NCBI RefSeq assembly: GCF_003324185.1
Contig: NZ_PXUP01000002.1
Coordinates: forward strand, 62,001-126,000
Length of the DNA: 64,000 nucleotides
Source: Faecalibacterium prausnitzii
GTDB lineage: Bacteria > Bacillota > Clostridia > Oscillospirales > Ruminococcaceae
Direction of reading: 5' to 3'
Part shown: piece after piece, positions 29,213-37,139 of the stretch
Numbering within the stretch: position 1 is the stretch's first letter
How the letters are laid out: every line of letters starts with the position of its first letter
Position numbers and translations under genes: made by a program
The notes under the pieces: model-generated
Seen by the model: only the letters and a program-made list of their open reading frames with translations
What the model was told of the DNA's origin: nothing
The model's database searches: none

Positions 29213-30040
29213 ATGGCAGAAGAACGTATTCAAAAGATCATGGCCGAGCAGGGTCTGTGCTCCCGTCGCGCCGCCGAGCAGATCATTGCCGAGGGTCGCG
29301 TCAAGGTGAACGGCCACCCGGTTAAGGTGGGCGACAAGATGGACCCCAACCGTGACGTGCTCCATGTGGATGACGAGCGCATCTACATCCAAAAGAACCA
29401 GCAGCTGTATTATCTGGCGCTGTACAAGCCCCGTGGCTATGTGACCACCGCCAGCGATGAGCTGGGCCGCAAGACTGTGATGGACTTGGTCAGCGACATC
29501 CCCGCCCGCCTGTATCCGGTGGGCCGCTTGGATAAGGACAGCGAGGGTCTGCTGCTGATGACCAACGACGGTGCCTTTGCACAGGCCGTCACTCATCCGT
29601 CCGGCGGCATCTCCAAGCTGTACCGCGTTACCGTGCAGCCCCGCGCCGACGAGGCCACCATCCTCAAGCTGAGCAGCGGCGTCGTGCTGGACGATGGCAC
29701 CAAGACCATGCCCTGTGCCATCAATGTGGTCACTGACGAGCCTGGCCGCACCGTGATGGAAATGACCCTGAAAGAGGGCAAGAACCGCGAGATCCGCCGG
29801 ATGTGCGAGAGTGTGGGTCTTGAGGTGGTGCGCCTGAAGCGCAACGCCGAGGGTGTGGTCAAGCTGGGAATGCTCAAGCCCGGTACCTACCGCGAGCTGA
29901 CTAAGGCCGAGGTGAACGGTCTGCGTGCCGCAGCGGTCAAGGGTCGTGCACAGACCCGTTCTGCTGCGCAGCAGTCCAAGGCTGCCGAGCGCCGTCCTCG
30001 CGGCCCCGTGGGCAAAAACGCACCCCGGAAGCAGAAGTAA
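29213..30040 (+). CDS. RsuA/RluB/RluE/RluF-family 23S or 16S rRNA pseudouridine synthase
   Basis: Modifies a uridine in ribosomal RNA, 275 residues. An N-terminal S4 RNA-binding domain ('RIQKIMAEQGLCSRRAAE') precedes the catalytic domain with the active-site Asp in 'PVGRLDKDSEGLLLMTND'. The basic tail of about 30 residues (Arg/Lys/Ala) is likely disordered. ATG 29213 is chosen because AAGGAG lies at 29200-29205. An earlier in-frame start at 29147 has none. In Firmicutes the enzyme next to scpAB is usually RluB-like. The exact target cannot be proved here. Confidence 0.9.
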   Translation: MAEERIQKIMAEQGLCSRRAAEQIIAEGRVKVNGHPVKVGDKMDPNRDVLHVDDERIYIQKNQQLYYLALYKPRGYVTTASDELGRKTVMDLVSDIPARLYPVGRLDKDSEGLLLMTNDGAFAQAVTHPSGGISKLYRVTVQPRADEATILKLSSGVVLDDGTKTMPCAINVVTDEPGRTVMEMTLKEGKNREIRRMCESVGLEVVRLKRNAEGVVKLGMLKPGTYRELTKAEVNGLRAAAVKGRAQTRSAAQQSKAAERRPRGPVGKNAPRKQK

Positions 30041-30054
30041 GGAGTTATCGGATC

Positions 30055-31425
30055 ATGGAACGAGAAACTCTGAAATCCCGTCTGGGCTTTATTCTGCTTT
30101 CCGCAGGCTGTGCCATCGGCATCGGCAACGTGTGGAAGTTTCCGTATATTGCAGGGCAGGGCGGCGGCGGCGCTTTTGTACTGTTCTACCTGATCTTTCT
30201 GGTCATTCTGGGTCTGCCTATCATGACCATGGAATTCGCCGTGGGACGCGCCTCCCGCAAAAGCCCGGTGCGGGCGTATCAGGCACTGGAAAAGCCGGGG
30301 CAGAAGTGGCACATCCACGGCTACTTCACCCTCATCGGCTGCTACCTGCTGATGATGTTCTACACCACCGTAGCGGGCTGGATGCTGCACTATTTCTACA
30401 TGACCGCCGTCGGCAAACTGGCGGGGCTCAACGCCGAGCAGGTGGCCGGTAAGTTTACCGAAATGCTGGCCAGCCCCGCTACTATGACCTTCTGGATGGT
30501 ATTTGTGGTGGTAGTGAGCATTCTGGTGTGCGCCAAGGGTCTGCAAAGCGGTCTGGAGCGCGTGACTAAGGGCATGATGATCGCCCTGCTCCTCATTATG
30601 GTGGTGCTTGCCGTCAACAGCCTGTTCATGCCCGGGGCAAAGGAAGGCCTTTCCTTCTTCCTTGTGCCGGACTTTGCCCGGATGCAGGAGGTGGGCGTGG
30701 TCAACACACTGGTCTCCGCTATGAATCAGGCCTTCTTCACCCTGAGCCTTGGCATCGGCGCCATGTCCATCTTCGGCAGCTATATCGGCAAGGAACATTC
30801 CCTGCTGGGCGAATCTGTCCGCATTGTGGTGCTGGATACCTTTGTAGCCATTACCGCCGGTCTGATCATCTTCCCGGCCTGCTTTACCTACCATGTGGAC
30901 CAGACCAGCGGCCCCAGCCTTATCTTTATCACCCTGCCCAACATCTTTGCCAATATGTCCATGGGGCGGCTGTGGGGCAGCCTGTTCTTTTTGTTCATGG
31001 CGTTTGCAGCCATGTCCACCGTGCTGGCAGTGTTCGAGAATATCATCTGCTGTGGCATGGAACTGACTGGCTGCAGCCGCAAAAAGTCCAGTCTGGTGAA
31101 CCTTGTGCTCATCATCCTGCTGTCCATGCCCTGTGTGCTGGGCTATAACCTGTGGGCATGGGATGGCTTTGCAGTGTTCGGCGGTGCTGTGCTGGATGTA
31201 GAGGACTTTCTGGTCAGCAACCTCTTCCTGCCGCTGGGCAGCCTGGTATATCTGCTGTTCTGCGTTACCCGCTACGGCTGGGGCTGGCAGAACTACAAAA
31301 AAGAGGTCAACACCGGCAAGGGTCTCAAGGTGCAGGACTGGATGCGCGGCTACCTGACTTATGTGCTGCCGCTCATCGTGGTGTTCATCTTTGCATTTGG
31401 TCTCTACGACAAATTCCTTGCATAA
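30055..31425 (+). CDS. Sodium-dependent amino-acid transporter (NSS/SNF family)
   Basis: Membrane symporter of 456 residues with about 11-12 helices, related to LeuT and MhsT. The first helix has the unwound sodium-binding motif 'GNVWKFPYIAGQGGGGAF'. 'MNQAFFTLSLGIGAMSIFGSY' (helix 6 region, quoted in part) and 'FFLFMAFAAMSTVLAVFEN' (helix 8) follow. Bacterial members of this length carry hydrophobic or aromatic amino acids, and the substrate is not readable. AAGGAG precedes ATG 30055. It may be co-transcribed with the pseudouridine synthase gene 14 bases upstream. Confidence 0.93.
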   Translation: MERETLKSRLGFILLSAGCAIGIGNVWKFPYIAGQGGGGAFVLFYLIFLVILGLPIMTMEFAVGRASRKSPVRAYQALEKPGQKWHIHGYFTLIGCYLLMMFYTTVAGWMLHYFYMTAVGKLAGLNAEQVAGKFTEMLASPATMTFWMVFVVVVSILVCAKGLQSGLERVTKGMMIALLLIMVVLAVNSLFMPGAKEGLSFFLVPDFARMQEVGVVNTLVSAMNQAFFTLSLGIGAMSIFGSYIGKEHSLLGESVRIVVLDTFVAITAGLIIFPACFTYHVDQTSGPSLIFITLPNIFANMSMGRLWGSLFFLFMAFAAMSTVLAVFENIICCGMELTGCSRKKSSLVNLVLIILLSMPCVLGYNLWAWDGFAVFGGAVLDVEDFLVSNLFLPLGSLVYLLFCVTRYGWGWQNYKKEVNTGKGLKVQDWMRGYLTYVLPLIVVFIFAFGLYDKFLA

Positions 31426-31453
31426 GTGATCCCAGCGTCTGCTCCGTCTTTGA

Positions 31454-31482
31454 TTGACGAACAGGCGGAACAAGTGTAATAT
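31454..31482 (+). promoter_or_regulatory. Promoter of the two-component system
   Basis: TTGACG at 31454-31459, a 17-base spacer and TAATAT at 31477-31482. The -10 abuts the left arm of the hairpin at 31483. Confidence 0.75.
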
Positions 31483-31534
31483 AAAAGCATATAGGGTGCT
31501 TCTCCCGGCGGGAAACACTGCTATATGCTTTTTT
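31483..31534 (+). terminator. Terminator of the transporter gene, overlapping the next promoter
   Basis: AAAAGCATATAG (31483-31494) pairs with CTATATGCTTTT (31521-31532), plus inner pairs, and a T-run follows. Transcripts from the adjacent promoter would begin inside the left arm and so may escape it. Confidence 0.8.
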
Positions 31535-31560
31535 GTATTCAAAAAGGAGGAAACACACCC

Positions 31561-32283
31561 ATGCACATTCTGGTCTGTGACGATGATGCGGCCTTCGCTG
31601 CACAGATGGACGAGTACATCTCGGAATGGTTCCGCGCCCGGGAGATTCAGGTGCAGAGCACCGTCTGCACCAGCGGCGAGCAGCTGCTGGCTACCCCGGA
31701 GCTGGAACGCTACCAGCTGGCGTTTCTGGATGTAGACCTGAAAACCACCGACGGCATTGCACTGGGACGCAAGCTGCGGCAGGTCGCCCCGGATATCGTG
31801 CTGGTGTACATTTCGGCTTATCTGGAATTTGCCCCGCAGGGCTACACGGTCAACGCTTACCGCTACCTACTCAAGCGGGATATTGCCGCCCAGCTGCCCA
31901 GCTGTCTGGAGGATATTTTTTCCGGCATGTCCGACCCCCGAAAAACGCTGGAGGTGCACCATAACCGCACCACCAGTGAGATTCCGCTGGATCAGATCTA
32001 TTATCTGGAAAGCGATCTGCGGCAGATCAACGTCTACGGCGATATTCCGCACCAGCCCATCTGCACCTTTTACGGCAAGATCGCTGATCTGCCCGCCATG
32101 CTGTACGAAAACGGCTTTTTGCAGGTAGGGCGCAGCGATGTGGTCAATCTGCAATATGTGCGCTCCATCCGCAACTATAAGGTGGAGCTGCGCAGCGGGG
32201 TAGAACTGAGCGTCAGCCGACAGTACTATACAGCCATCCGCAGCGCATGGCTGGAATGGAAGGGGCAGTTCGGTGATGAATGA
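31561..32283 (+). CDS. LytTR-type response regulator (AgrA-like)
   Basis: A 240-residue DNA-binding response regulator. The receiver domain has the acidic pair 'CDDDAAF' and the phosphorylation Asp in 'LAFLDVDLKTTDG', with Thr/Ser and Lys positions further on ('VYISAYLEFA', 'YLLKRD'). The C-terminal LytTR domain contains 'IYYLESDLRQINVYG' and 'FLQVGRSDVVNLQYVRSI'. ATG 31561 has AAGGAGG ten bases upstream. Its stop overlaps the kinase gene start region, so the two are translated together. LytTR regulators of this type usually control peptide signalling, bacteriocin or autolysis genes. The target is not identifiable. Confidence 0.92.
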   Translation: MHILVCDDDAAFAAQMDEYISEWFRAREIQVQSTVCTSGEQLLATPELERYQLAFLDVDLKTTDGIALGRKLRQVAPDIVLVYISAYLEFAPQGYTVNAYRYLLKRDIAAQLPSCLEDIFSGMSDPRKTLEVHHNRTTSEIPLDQIYYLESDLRQINVYGDIPHQPICTFYGKIADLPAMLYENGFLQVGRSDVVNLQYVRSIRNYKVELRSGVELSVSRQYYTAIRSAWLEWKGQFGDE

Positions 32284-33568
32284 AGAATTCTGGCGCTGGT
32301 ATATGTACGGCCACTGGGTCTGCCTGACCCAATGGCTCGGCTTTATCATGGTGGAATATGCTTACCTTGGCAAGGGCAGGGTAAAGCACCCTCTGGTGTG
32401 GTCCGGAGTTATAACCATGCTCACGATGACCCTCTCGGTCGTGTACAACTTTGGCTTTTTTACGCCGAGGGCAGTGGCTCTCACGATCCTTTTTCTGTTC
32501 ATCACCGTCATGCTGTTTGGCGGCACGCCGGGGCAAAAGTTTACCGCCTGCCTGATCAACGGTACCATGTGCCTGTTGGTCGAAAACAGTATGCGGTATG
32601 TCATATCGTGGATACTGAAGTGTGAACTGCAGCAGGTTATCCAACGCGCAGACTGTCTGATCATCATAGCGGTGGCAAATTTGGTGGTGGGCGCAGCTGT
32701 GGCCTTTTTGGTAAGCAAGTGGCGCAGGCGCAATGCACTGGAGCCTTTGCAGGCGCTGACCATGAGCTTTTTTCCGGGCGTGGTCGTGGTGCTGAACATC
32801 CTGCTTATGCTCACAGATAACAACAAAAGGGCCACCATGGCCACAATGGGGATGACAGTGGGGCTTACGGTGGCCGTCATGGTGCATCTGTGTATCGTGG
32901 CTATGTTCAACGATCAGGTCATGCAACGGCGCAGCCTGCATTTTCAGGCCGAACTGGAGCAGCAGCGGGCTTCGGCTCTGCTGGATTCCTACACTGCCCA
33001 GCGCCGTCTGACCCATGAGTTCACCAACCACATCAGTGCGTTGCGTGCCTTGCTGGCACAGGGAGATGTGGCCGGTGCGCAGGACTATATTGCCGGTGTG
33101 GATAAGGCTGTGGCGGCCAGCACTACCATTATGGACACCCACAACCCGCTGTTGGACTCCATCCTGACCCGCAAATACGAGGAAGCCACCCGGCAGGGCG
33201 TAAGCGTGTATTTTGACCTTTGCGACCTGCGGGATTTCCCCTTGAGCGGGGTGGATATGGTCACCGTGCTGGCAAATCTGCTGGATAACGCCATCTGTGC
33301 CGCAGCGCAGGCGTACCCGCCGGAGGTCTACGTGCGAGTGCGCAAAACGGAGGAGGAATATCTTCTCTCGGTGCGCAACCGGGTGCAACGGGATGTGGAG
33401 CTGCCGCCGGATGGGCAGTTGCCCCGCACCACCCGCAAGGAGCCCGGCCACGGCATGGGGCTTTCCAACGTGCGGGACGTTCTGCTGCGCCACGGCGCGG
33501 AGTATACCCTGAGCTGCCGGGACAATTGGTTCCGCTTTACCTGTGCGGTGCCCACCGGCAATTCATGA
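32276..33568 (+). CDS. GHKL sensor histidine kinase (AgrC/ComD-like)
   Basis: Membrane sensor of about 430 residues. Six or so hydrophobic segments fill the first 215 residues, with no extracellular domain, as in peptide-sensing AgrC kinases. The phospho-accepting His is in 'RLTHEFTNHISALRALL'. The GHKL ATPase domain has the N-box 'NLLDNAICAA' and the G-box 'GHGMGLSNV'. ATG 32276 is taken as the start (GTG 32273 is possible), overlapping the end of the regulator gene by eight bases. No agrB or agrD gene is next to it, so the signal is unknown. The structured RNA locus follows immediately. Confidence 0.9.
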   Translation: MNEEFWRWYMYGHWVCLTQWLGFIMVEYAYLGKGRVKHPLVWSGVITMLTMTLSVVYNFGFFTPRAVALTILFLFITVMLFGGTPGQKFTACLINGTMCLLVENSMRYVISWILKCELQQVIQRADCLIIIAVANLVVGAAVAFLVSKWRRRNALEPLQALTMSFFPGVVVVLNILLMLTDNNKRATMATMGMTVGLTVAVMVHLCIVAMFNDQVMQRRSLHFQAELEQQRASALLDSYTAQRRLTHEFTNHISALRALLAQGDVAGAQDYIAGVDKAVAASTTIMDTHNPLLDSILTRKYEEATRQGVSVYFDLCDLRDFPLSGVDMVTVLANLLDNAICAAAQAYPPEVYVRVRKTEEEYLLSVRNRVQRDVELPPDGQLPRTTRKEPGHGMGLSNVRDVLLRHGAEYTLSCRDNWFRFTCAVPTGNS

Positions 33569-33618
33569 CATCTGCACCGTCAGAATATGACAATTTTTGT
33601 GCAACAGAAGCGTAACTC

Positions 33619-33627
33619 TGCTATACT
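33619..33627 (+). promoter_or_regulatory. Extended -10 promoter of the structured RNA locus
   Basis: TGC-TATACT at 33619-33627. A loose -35 (TTGTGC, 33597-33602) lies 19 bases upstream. The predicted start at 33634 is exactly the first base of a closing helix. Confidence 0.55.
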
Positions 33628-33633
33628 GTGGTC

Positions 33634-33944
33634 AGTAAAGGAAGCCTTCCGTGCGGACATGGTCACGTTGCGGTGGGAGGGTTACACCCCTCTTTTTAAG
33701 AGCTTTGTTGCTGGATGGAAAAACAGCCTGCGGTGCGTGTAAGCAGGCTGCCTACCTTTGCTTTTTTGGGCTGTGCAGGAATGCACAGTACCTTGCTGAC
33801 GGGACTTTCTGCGGCGGGCCTTTTGGGGGTTGCAGTCGATAAAGTTTCTCGATGCGTCGCAATTCCGGCGCTGCCTGCTGTACGGGAATGACATAGGCAA
33901 GCCGGGGTGTCGTGCGCTGCAAAGAGTCCCGTCAGTTTTCTTTT
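33634..33944 (+). ncRNA. Putative structured non-coding RNA with two helical domains
   Basis: Part of the 615-base stretch between the kinase gene and pyrI, with no convincing ORF. The first domain is closed by 33634-33641 pairing with 33755-33762 (8 bp, one wobble), followed by TTTTT. It contains a CAGCCTGC/GCAGGCTG hairpin (33724-33750). The second domain is closed by a 21-bp helix, 33796-33816 with 33915-33935 (one mismatch), followed by TTTTCTTTT. Inside are two hairpins (about 33829-33866, and CCGGC..GCCT/AGGC..GCCGG at about 33869-33905), giving a three-way junction. I could not match it to RNase P RNA, tmRNA, SRP RNA or a known riboswitch. 6S RNA is possible but unproven. It may be one 311-base RNA or two shorter ones. 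Confidence 0.5.
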
Positions 33945-33949
33945 GCACC

Positions 33950-33997
33950 AAAAAGGACTGCTGTACATGGGTTTTGCCCAGTATAGCAGTCCTTTTT
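33950..33997 (+). terminator. Strong terminator after the RNA locus, bidirectional
   Basis: A 17-bp stem (33950-33966 with 33981-33997, one wobble) plus an inner TGGG/CCCA stem, with T-runs on both strands. The stretch 34000-34110 beyond it shows no gene. Confidence 0.85.
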
Positions 33998-34110
33998 ATC
34001 TATTAAATCATCGTATCTGCCAGTCAGCAGAAAGCCGACCCGCCGCGCGACTGTTTCGGTAGAAAACCAGCGCGGCAGCTGCGGTTTCCCTCTGCGTCCC
34101 TCCCATGAAA

Positions 34111-34143
34111 AAGTAAAACAGCCAAGCCCGCAGGCTTGACTGT
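34111..34143 (-). terminator. Terminator of the GntR-pyrB-pyrI operon
   Basis: Minus-strand stem 34143-34133 with 34128-34118 (11 bp, one wobble), capped by a UGCG tetraloop and followed by a U-rich tract. Confidence 0.8.
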
Positions 34144-34183
34144 TCTACAAAACTAAAATGCGATGCCTTTAGCAAAAACGCAG

Positions 34184-34621
34184 TTATTCCGGTTTTACCT
34201 GCAATTCCTGCTCGCAGTAGATGCAGCGGTACTTGCCGTTGGAGCTCAGCTCAAAGATCTGGTCGCATTCTTCTTCAATGCTGGAGATGCAGCGGGGGTT
34301 CTTGCAGCGTACAATGTTCACCAGACGCTTGGGGGGCTTGGGCTGCTCCTTGCGGACAGCCTTGCCGTTTTCAATAATGGTCACGCTGATGTTCGGGTCC
34401 AGATAAGCCAGCACATCCAGGTTCAGCCAGGAGGCATCGCCCTCTACCTTGATGATGTCCTTGCGGCCGCTGGCCGTCTTTTTGCTGCGGGCGTTCTGGA
34501 TCAGCGCCACGCTGGCAGTGCGGTTGCCCGCAATGCCCAGCAGATCCATCAGACCAACGGCAGTACCTGCCTTGATGTGGTCGATGACAATACCGTTCTG
34601 AATCTCGTCAATATTCAACAT
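34184..34621 (-). CDS. pyrI: Aspartate carbamoyltransferase regulatory subunit
   Basis: Regulatory chain of ATCase, 145 residues, which binds nucleotide effectors and holds the catalytic trimers together. The allosteric N-terminal domain holds 'GIVIDHIKAGTAVGLMDLLG'. The zinc domain has its four Cys in 'CKNPRC' and 'CIYCE'. ATG 34621 follows AAGGAGG in the end of pyrB, one base after the pyrB stop codon. Its presence means this organism has the E. coli-type allosteric holoenzyme and not the unregulated Bacillus trimer. Confidence 0.96.
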   Translation of the reverse strand: MLNIDEIQNGIVIDHIKAGTAVGLMDLLGIAGNRTASVALIQNARSKKTASGRKDIIKVEGDASWLNLDVLAYLDPNISVTIIENGKAVRKEQPKPPKRLVNIVRCKNPRCISSIEEECDQIFELSSNGKYRCIYCEQELQVKPE

Positions 34622-34622
34622 A

Positions 34623-35564
34623 TCAGTTCTCCTCCTTCGGTGCTTTGGGGTCTGCAAGCCCCAGCAGGGTCATAATCAGTGCCATGCGGACGTAAACGCC
34701 GTTCTGCACCTGTTCAAAATAAGCGGCGCGCGGGTCGTCGTCCACGTCCAGCGCGATCTCGTTCACACGGGGCAGGGGGTGCAACACCGCCATGGTGGGC
34801 TTGGCCTGCGCCATCTTTTCGCGGGTCAGCACATAGCTGTTCTTCAGGCGGATATAGTCCTCCTCGTTGAAGAAGCGCTCCTTCTGCACGCGGGTCATAT
34901 ACAGGATATCCAGCTCCGGCATGGATTCCTCCAGACTGCGGGTCTCCTTGTAGGGGATGCCGTTGGCCTCCAGCACGTCGTTGATGATATAATCCGGCAC
35001 CCGCAGTTCCTCCGGGCTGATCAGCACAAAGCGCACATTCTTGCAGCGCGCCATGGTCTTGAGCAGGGAGTGGACGGTGCGGCCAAACTTCAGATCGCCG
35101 CACAGACCAATGGTCAGGTTATCCAGCCTGCCCATGCGGCGGCGGATGGTCATCAGGTCGGTCAGGGTCTGGGTGGGGTGCTGGTGGCCGCCGTCACCGG
35201 CGTTGATCACCGGAATGCGGGAGTAGCGGGAGGCACGCAGCGGTGCGCCCTCCTTGGGGTGGCGCATGGCAACGATATCGGCATAGCAGGACACCACCCG
35301 GATGGTGTCGGCCACGCTCTCGCCCTTGGTGGCGCTGGACACGTTCTCGCTGGGGAAGCCCAGTACATGGCCGCCCAAGTTCAGCATAGCCGCCTCAAAG
35401 GACAGGCGGGTGCGGGTGGAGGGCTCGTAGAACAAGGTGGCCAGCTTTTTATGGTTGGCTACCTCCTGATAGGCAGCAGGGTCGGCGCAGATACGGTCGG
35501 CAAGATCAAGCAGCTGTGTGATTTCCTGCTGGGTGAGATCCAAAGGATCGATCAGGTGACGCAT
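34623..35564 (-). CDS. pyrB: Aspartate carbamoyltransferase catalytic subunit
   Basis: Catalyses carbamoyl phosphate plus aspartate to N-carbamoyl-aspartate, the committed step of pyrimidine synthesis, 313 residues. The carbamoyl phosphate site '[13 protein letters not shown]' and the 'HPTQTLTDL' motif are intact, with 'HPLPR' near the C-terminus. GGAGG lies ten bases before the ATG. It lies 17 bases after the GntR gene and is followed directly by pyrI, so all three form one operon. The other pyr genes are outside the window. Confidence 0.97.
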   Translation of the reverse strand: MRHLIDPLDLTQQEITQLLDLADRICADPAAYQEVANHKKLATLFYEPSTRTRLSFEAAMLNLGGHVLGFPSENVSSATKGESVADTIRVVSCYADIVAMRHPKEGAPLRASRYSRIPVINAGDGGHQHPTQTLTDLMTIRRRMGRLDNLTIGLCGDLKFGRTVHSLLKTMARCKNVRFVLISPEELRVPDYIINDVLEANGIPYKETRSLEESMPELDILYMTRVQKERFFNEEDYIRLKNSYVLTREKMAQAKPTMAVLHPLPRVNEIALDVDDDPRAAYFEQVQNGVYVRMALIMTLLGLADPKAPKEEN

Positions 35565-35581
35565 AAATAAGATACCTCCGT

Positions 35582-36337
35582 TTAAAGCAGTTTGCGTAAA
35601 ATGGAAAAATCAAAAAAGTTTGTGTAGTAGCTCAGCGAGCGCATCACCGGCCTGCACAAACGATTGAAACATACCTCGTCCAGCAGCAGCATGGCCTCGC
35701 CCGGGGCAAGACGCATGGCTACACGGATGGCCTCGTCGCCGCAGCTGGCCTTCAGGTGCGCCACGTTGGAAGAGATCTGCTGGTGGCACTCCTGCTCCAA
35801 AATTTCAAAGATGTCGCCGGTCAGGTCGATACGGGTGTAGTCCCGGTTGCCGAACAGGCTGCGGGGCAGGTAGTCGATGGAGTAGATCACCGGGGTGGTA
35901 TCGGCAAGGATACGCTTTTTGATGCAGATCACCTCATCGCCGACTTCCAGCGCCAGCGCGTGGGCCATCTCCTCGCCTGCACGAAGAAGCATCACCTGAA
36001 TGCCATCTGCATGGGGGTAGCTGCCAAAGCTGCGGATCAGCGGGTAGTACTCCAGCTTCTGGTCCAAACGGCTGCGCAGCCCCAGCACAGCACGGTTCAC
36101 TACCGTGCCAATGCCGCGCACCCGTTCCACATAACCGGCGCGCTCCATCTCGCTCAGCGCGTCACGGATCACGGTGCGGCTTACCCCCAACTCGGTGGCA
36201 AGGTCTACCTCGGCGGGCAGGCGGTCGGCTTGGGCATAGCGCCCGTTGGTCAGCTCCTCCAGCAGGCTTGCAACAACGCGGTCGCTGATCACAGCGCCGC
36301 CCAAGCGGCTGGACGATGCCAGTGCGGGATCTTTCAT
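35582..36337 (-). CDS. GntR-family (UTRA-domain) transcriptional regulator
   Basis: A 251-residue DNA-binding regulator. The N-terminal winged helix has '[22 protein letters not shown]' (quoted in part), and '[12 protein letters not shown]' is the wing. The C-terminal effector-binding domain shows the UTRA-like '[26 protein letters not shown]'-type strand pattern (shown here only in part). GGAGG precedes its ATG. Being first in an operon with pyrB and pyrI, it is a good candidate for a pyrimidine-responsive regulator in place of PyrR. It could also control the divergent acetyltransferase gene. The effector is unknown. Confidence 0.85.
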   Translation of the reverse strand: MKDPALASSSRLGGAVISDRVVASLLEELTNGRYAQADRLPAEVDLATELGVSRTVIRDALSEMERAGYVERVRGIGTVVNRAVLGLRSRLDQKLEYYPLIRSFGSYPHADGIQVMLLRAGEEMAHALALEVGDEVICIKKRILADTTPVIYSIDYLPRSLFGNRDYTRIDLTGDIFEILEQECHQQISSNVAHLKASCGDEAIRVAMRLAPGEAMLLLDEVCFNRLCRPVMRSLSYYTNFFDFSILRKLL

Positions 36338-36425
36338 GGATGGTTCCTCCGTTTCCGGGCGGCAATGCCGCCCCGAACTTCATACAAACGGGCCGGGAGG
36401 ATTCCTCCACAGCCCCTTCTCTCTT

Positions 36426-36434
36426 ATTATAGCA
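36426..36434 (-). promoter_or_regulatory. Extended -10 promoter of the GntR-pyrBI operon
   Basis: Minus strand: TGC-TATAAT (36434-36426), with a weak -35. It is back to back with the plus-strand promoter at 36439. Confidence 0.65.
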
Positions 36435-36438
36435 TAAT

Positions 36439-36467
36439 TTGACATTTAGAAAAGCGTCATTTATACT
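36439..36467 (+). promoter_or_regulatory. Promoter of the acetyltransferase gene, with a TGAC/GTCA inverted repeat
   Basis: TTGACA at 36439-36444, a 17-base spacer and TATACT at 36462-36467. TGAC (36440-36443) and GTCA (36456-36459) form an inverted repeat across the spacer. It sits between both divergent promoters and could be a GntR operator. Confidence 0.75.
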
Positions 36468-36513
36468 GGAATCTGCTGAAAAGTACGATTTTATTTTGGA
36501 GGGCATAGTACAG

Positions 36514-37056
36514 ATGGACTATTTTCTGCAAAAAGTAGGCGGCCGGCCCGCCCGGCAGACCGTTACCCTTCGGCGCTGCACCCCTGCCGAGGCACCGGCG
36601 GTGTTCGCGCTGCAAAACGAAGTGCGCGCCGCCATGCCGCACCCGGAGCAGTTCGTGCCGGATACGCTGGAAAATATCGCGGATTATCTGCGCACCGGGG
36701 TGTGTATCGGTGCGTGGCAGCAGGGGCGGCTGGGGGCCTACCTCATCCTGCGCCTGTGCGGGCAAAGCGATGAAAACTACGCTGCCTTTCTGGGCGTGCC
36801 GCAAAGTCAGTGGCAGCACTGGGCCAACGCAGACAGCGCAGTAGTGCACCCGGACTGGCGGGGCAACGGCTTGCAGCGCGCCATGCTGGAAGCGGCTCTG
36901 CCGCTGCTGCCGCCACAGATCACTCATCTGGGCGCTACCGTCAGCCCGGATAACAGTTATAGCCTGCACAACGCACAGGCCGGCGGCTTCGTCATCCGCT
37001 GCCGTCGGGAGATGTACGGCGGCTACGACCGCTATCTGCTGGAAAAGCAGCTGTAA
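36514..37056 (+). CDS. GNAT-family N-acetyltransferase
   Basis: A 180-residue cytosolic protein. The acetyl-CoA-binding motif A is 'VVHPDWRGNGLQRAML', after 'DSA' on strand 4, with the usual ending 'NAQAGGFVI'. ATG 36514 is preceded by TGGAGG at 36497-36502. An upstream in-frame start overlaps the promoter and is rejected. The substrate is unknown. It is transcribed divergently from the GntR-pyrBI operon and is followed by pcrA, which has its own promoter. Confidence 0.85.
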   Translation: MDYFLQKVGGRPARQTVTLRRCTPAEAPAVFALQNEVRAAMPHPEQFVPDTLENIADYLRTGVCIGAWQQGRLGAYLILRLCGQSDENYAAFLGVPQSQWQHWANADSAVVHPDWRGNGLQRAMLEAALPLLPPQITHLGATVSPDNSYSLHNAQAGGFVIRCRREMYGGYDRYLLEKQL

Positions 37057-37072
37057 CTCTATGCAGTTTTGG

Positions 37073-37101
37073 TGTACAACTATTTCGAAATGTGTTATAC
37101 T
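37073..37101 (+). promoter_or_regulatory. Promoter of pcrA
   Basis: TGTACA at 37073-37078, a 17-base spacer and TATACT at 37096-37101. Confidence 0.65.
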
Positions 37102-37139
37102 ATACGGTATGAATAACAGCGAAGGAAACAGGTGAAACC

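Noticed and set aside
29887-31566. 559-codon open frame antisense to the sodium-dependent transporter
   Set aside because: His- and Gln-rich mirror translation of a membrane protein gene, without start signals.
33651-33842. 63-codon Cys-rich ORF (GTG start, AAAGGA upstream) as a possible AgrD-like signal peptide
   Set aside because: It uses codons rare in this genome (AGG, AGA, CGA, TTA), spans the terminator-like U-tract at 33762-33767, and cuts across both RNA closing helices. The RNA interpretation explains the region better.
33634-33944. RNase P RNA, tmRNA or SRP RNA
   Set aside because: The conserved GAGGAAAGTC core of RNase P, the tRNA-like 3' end of tmRNA and the SRP tetraloop core are all absent on both strands.
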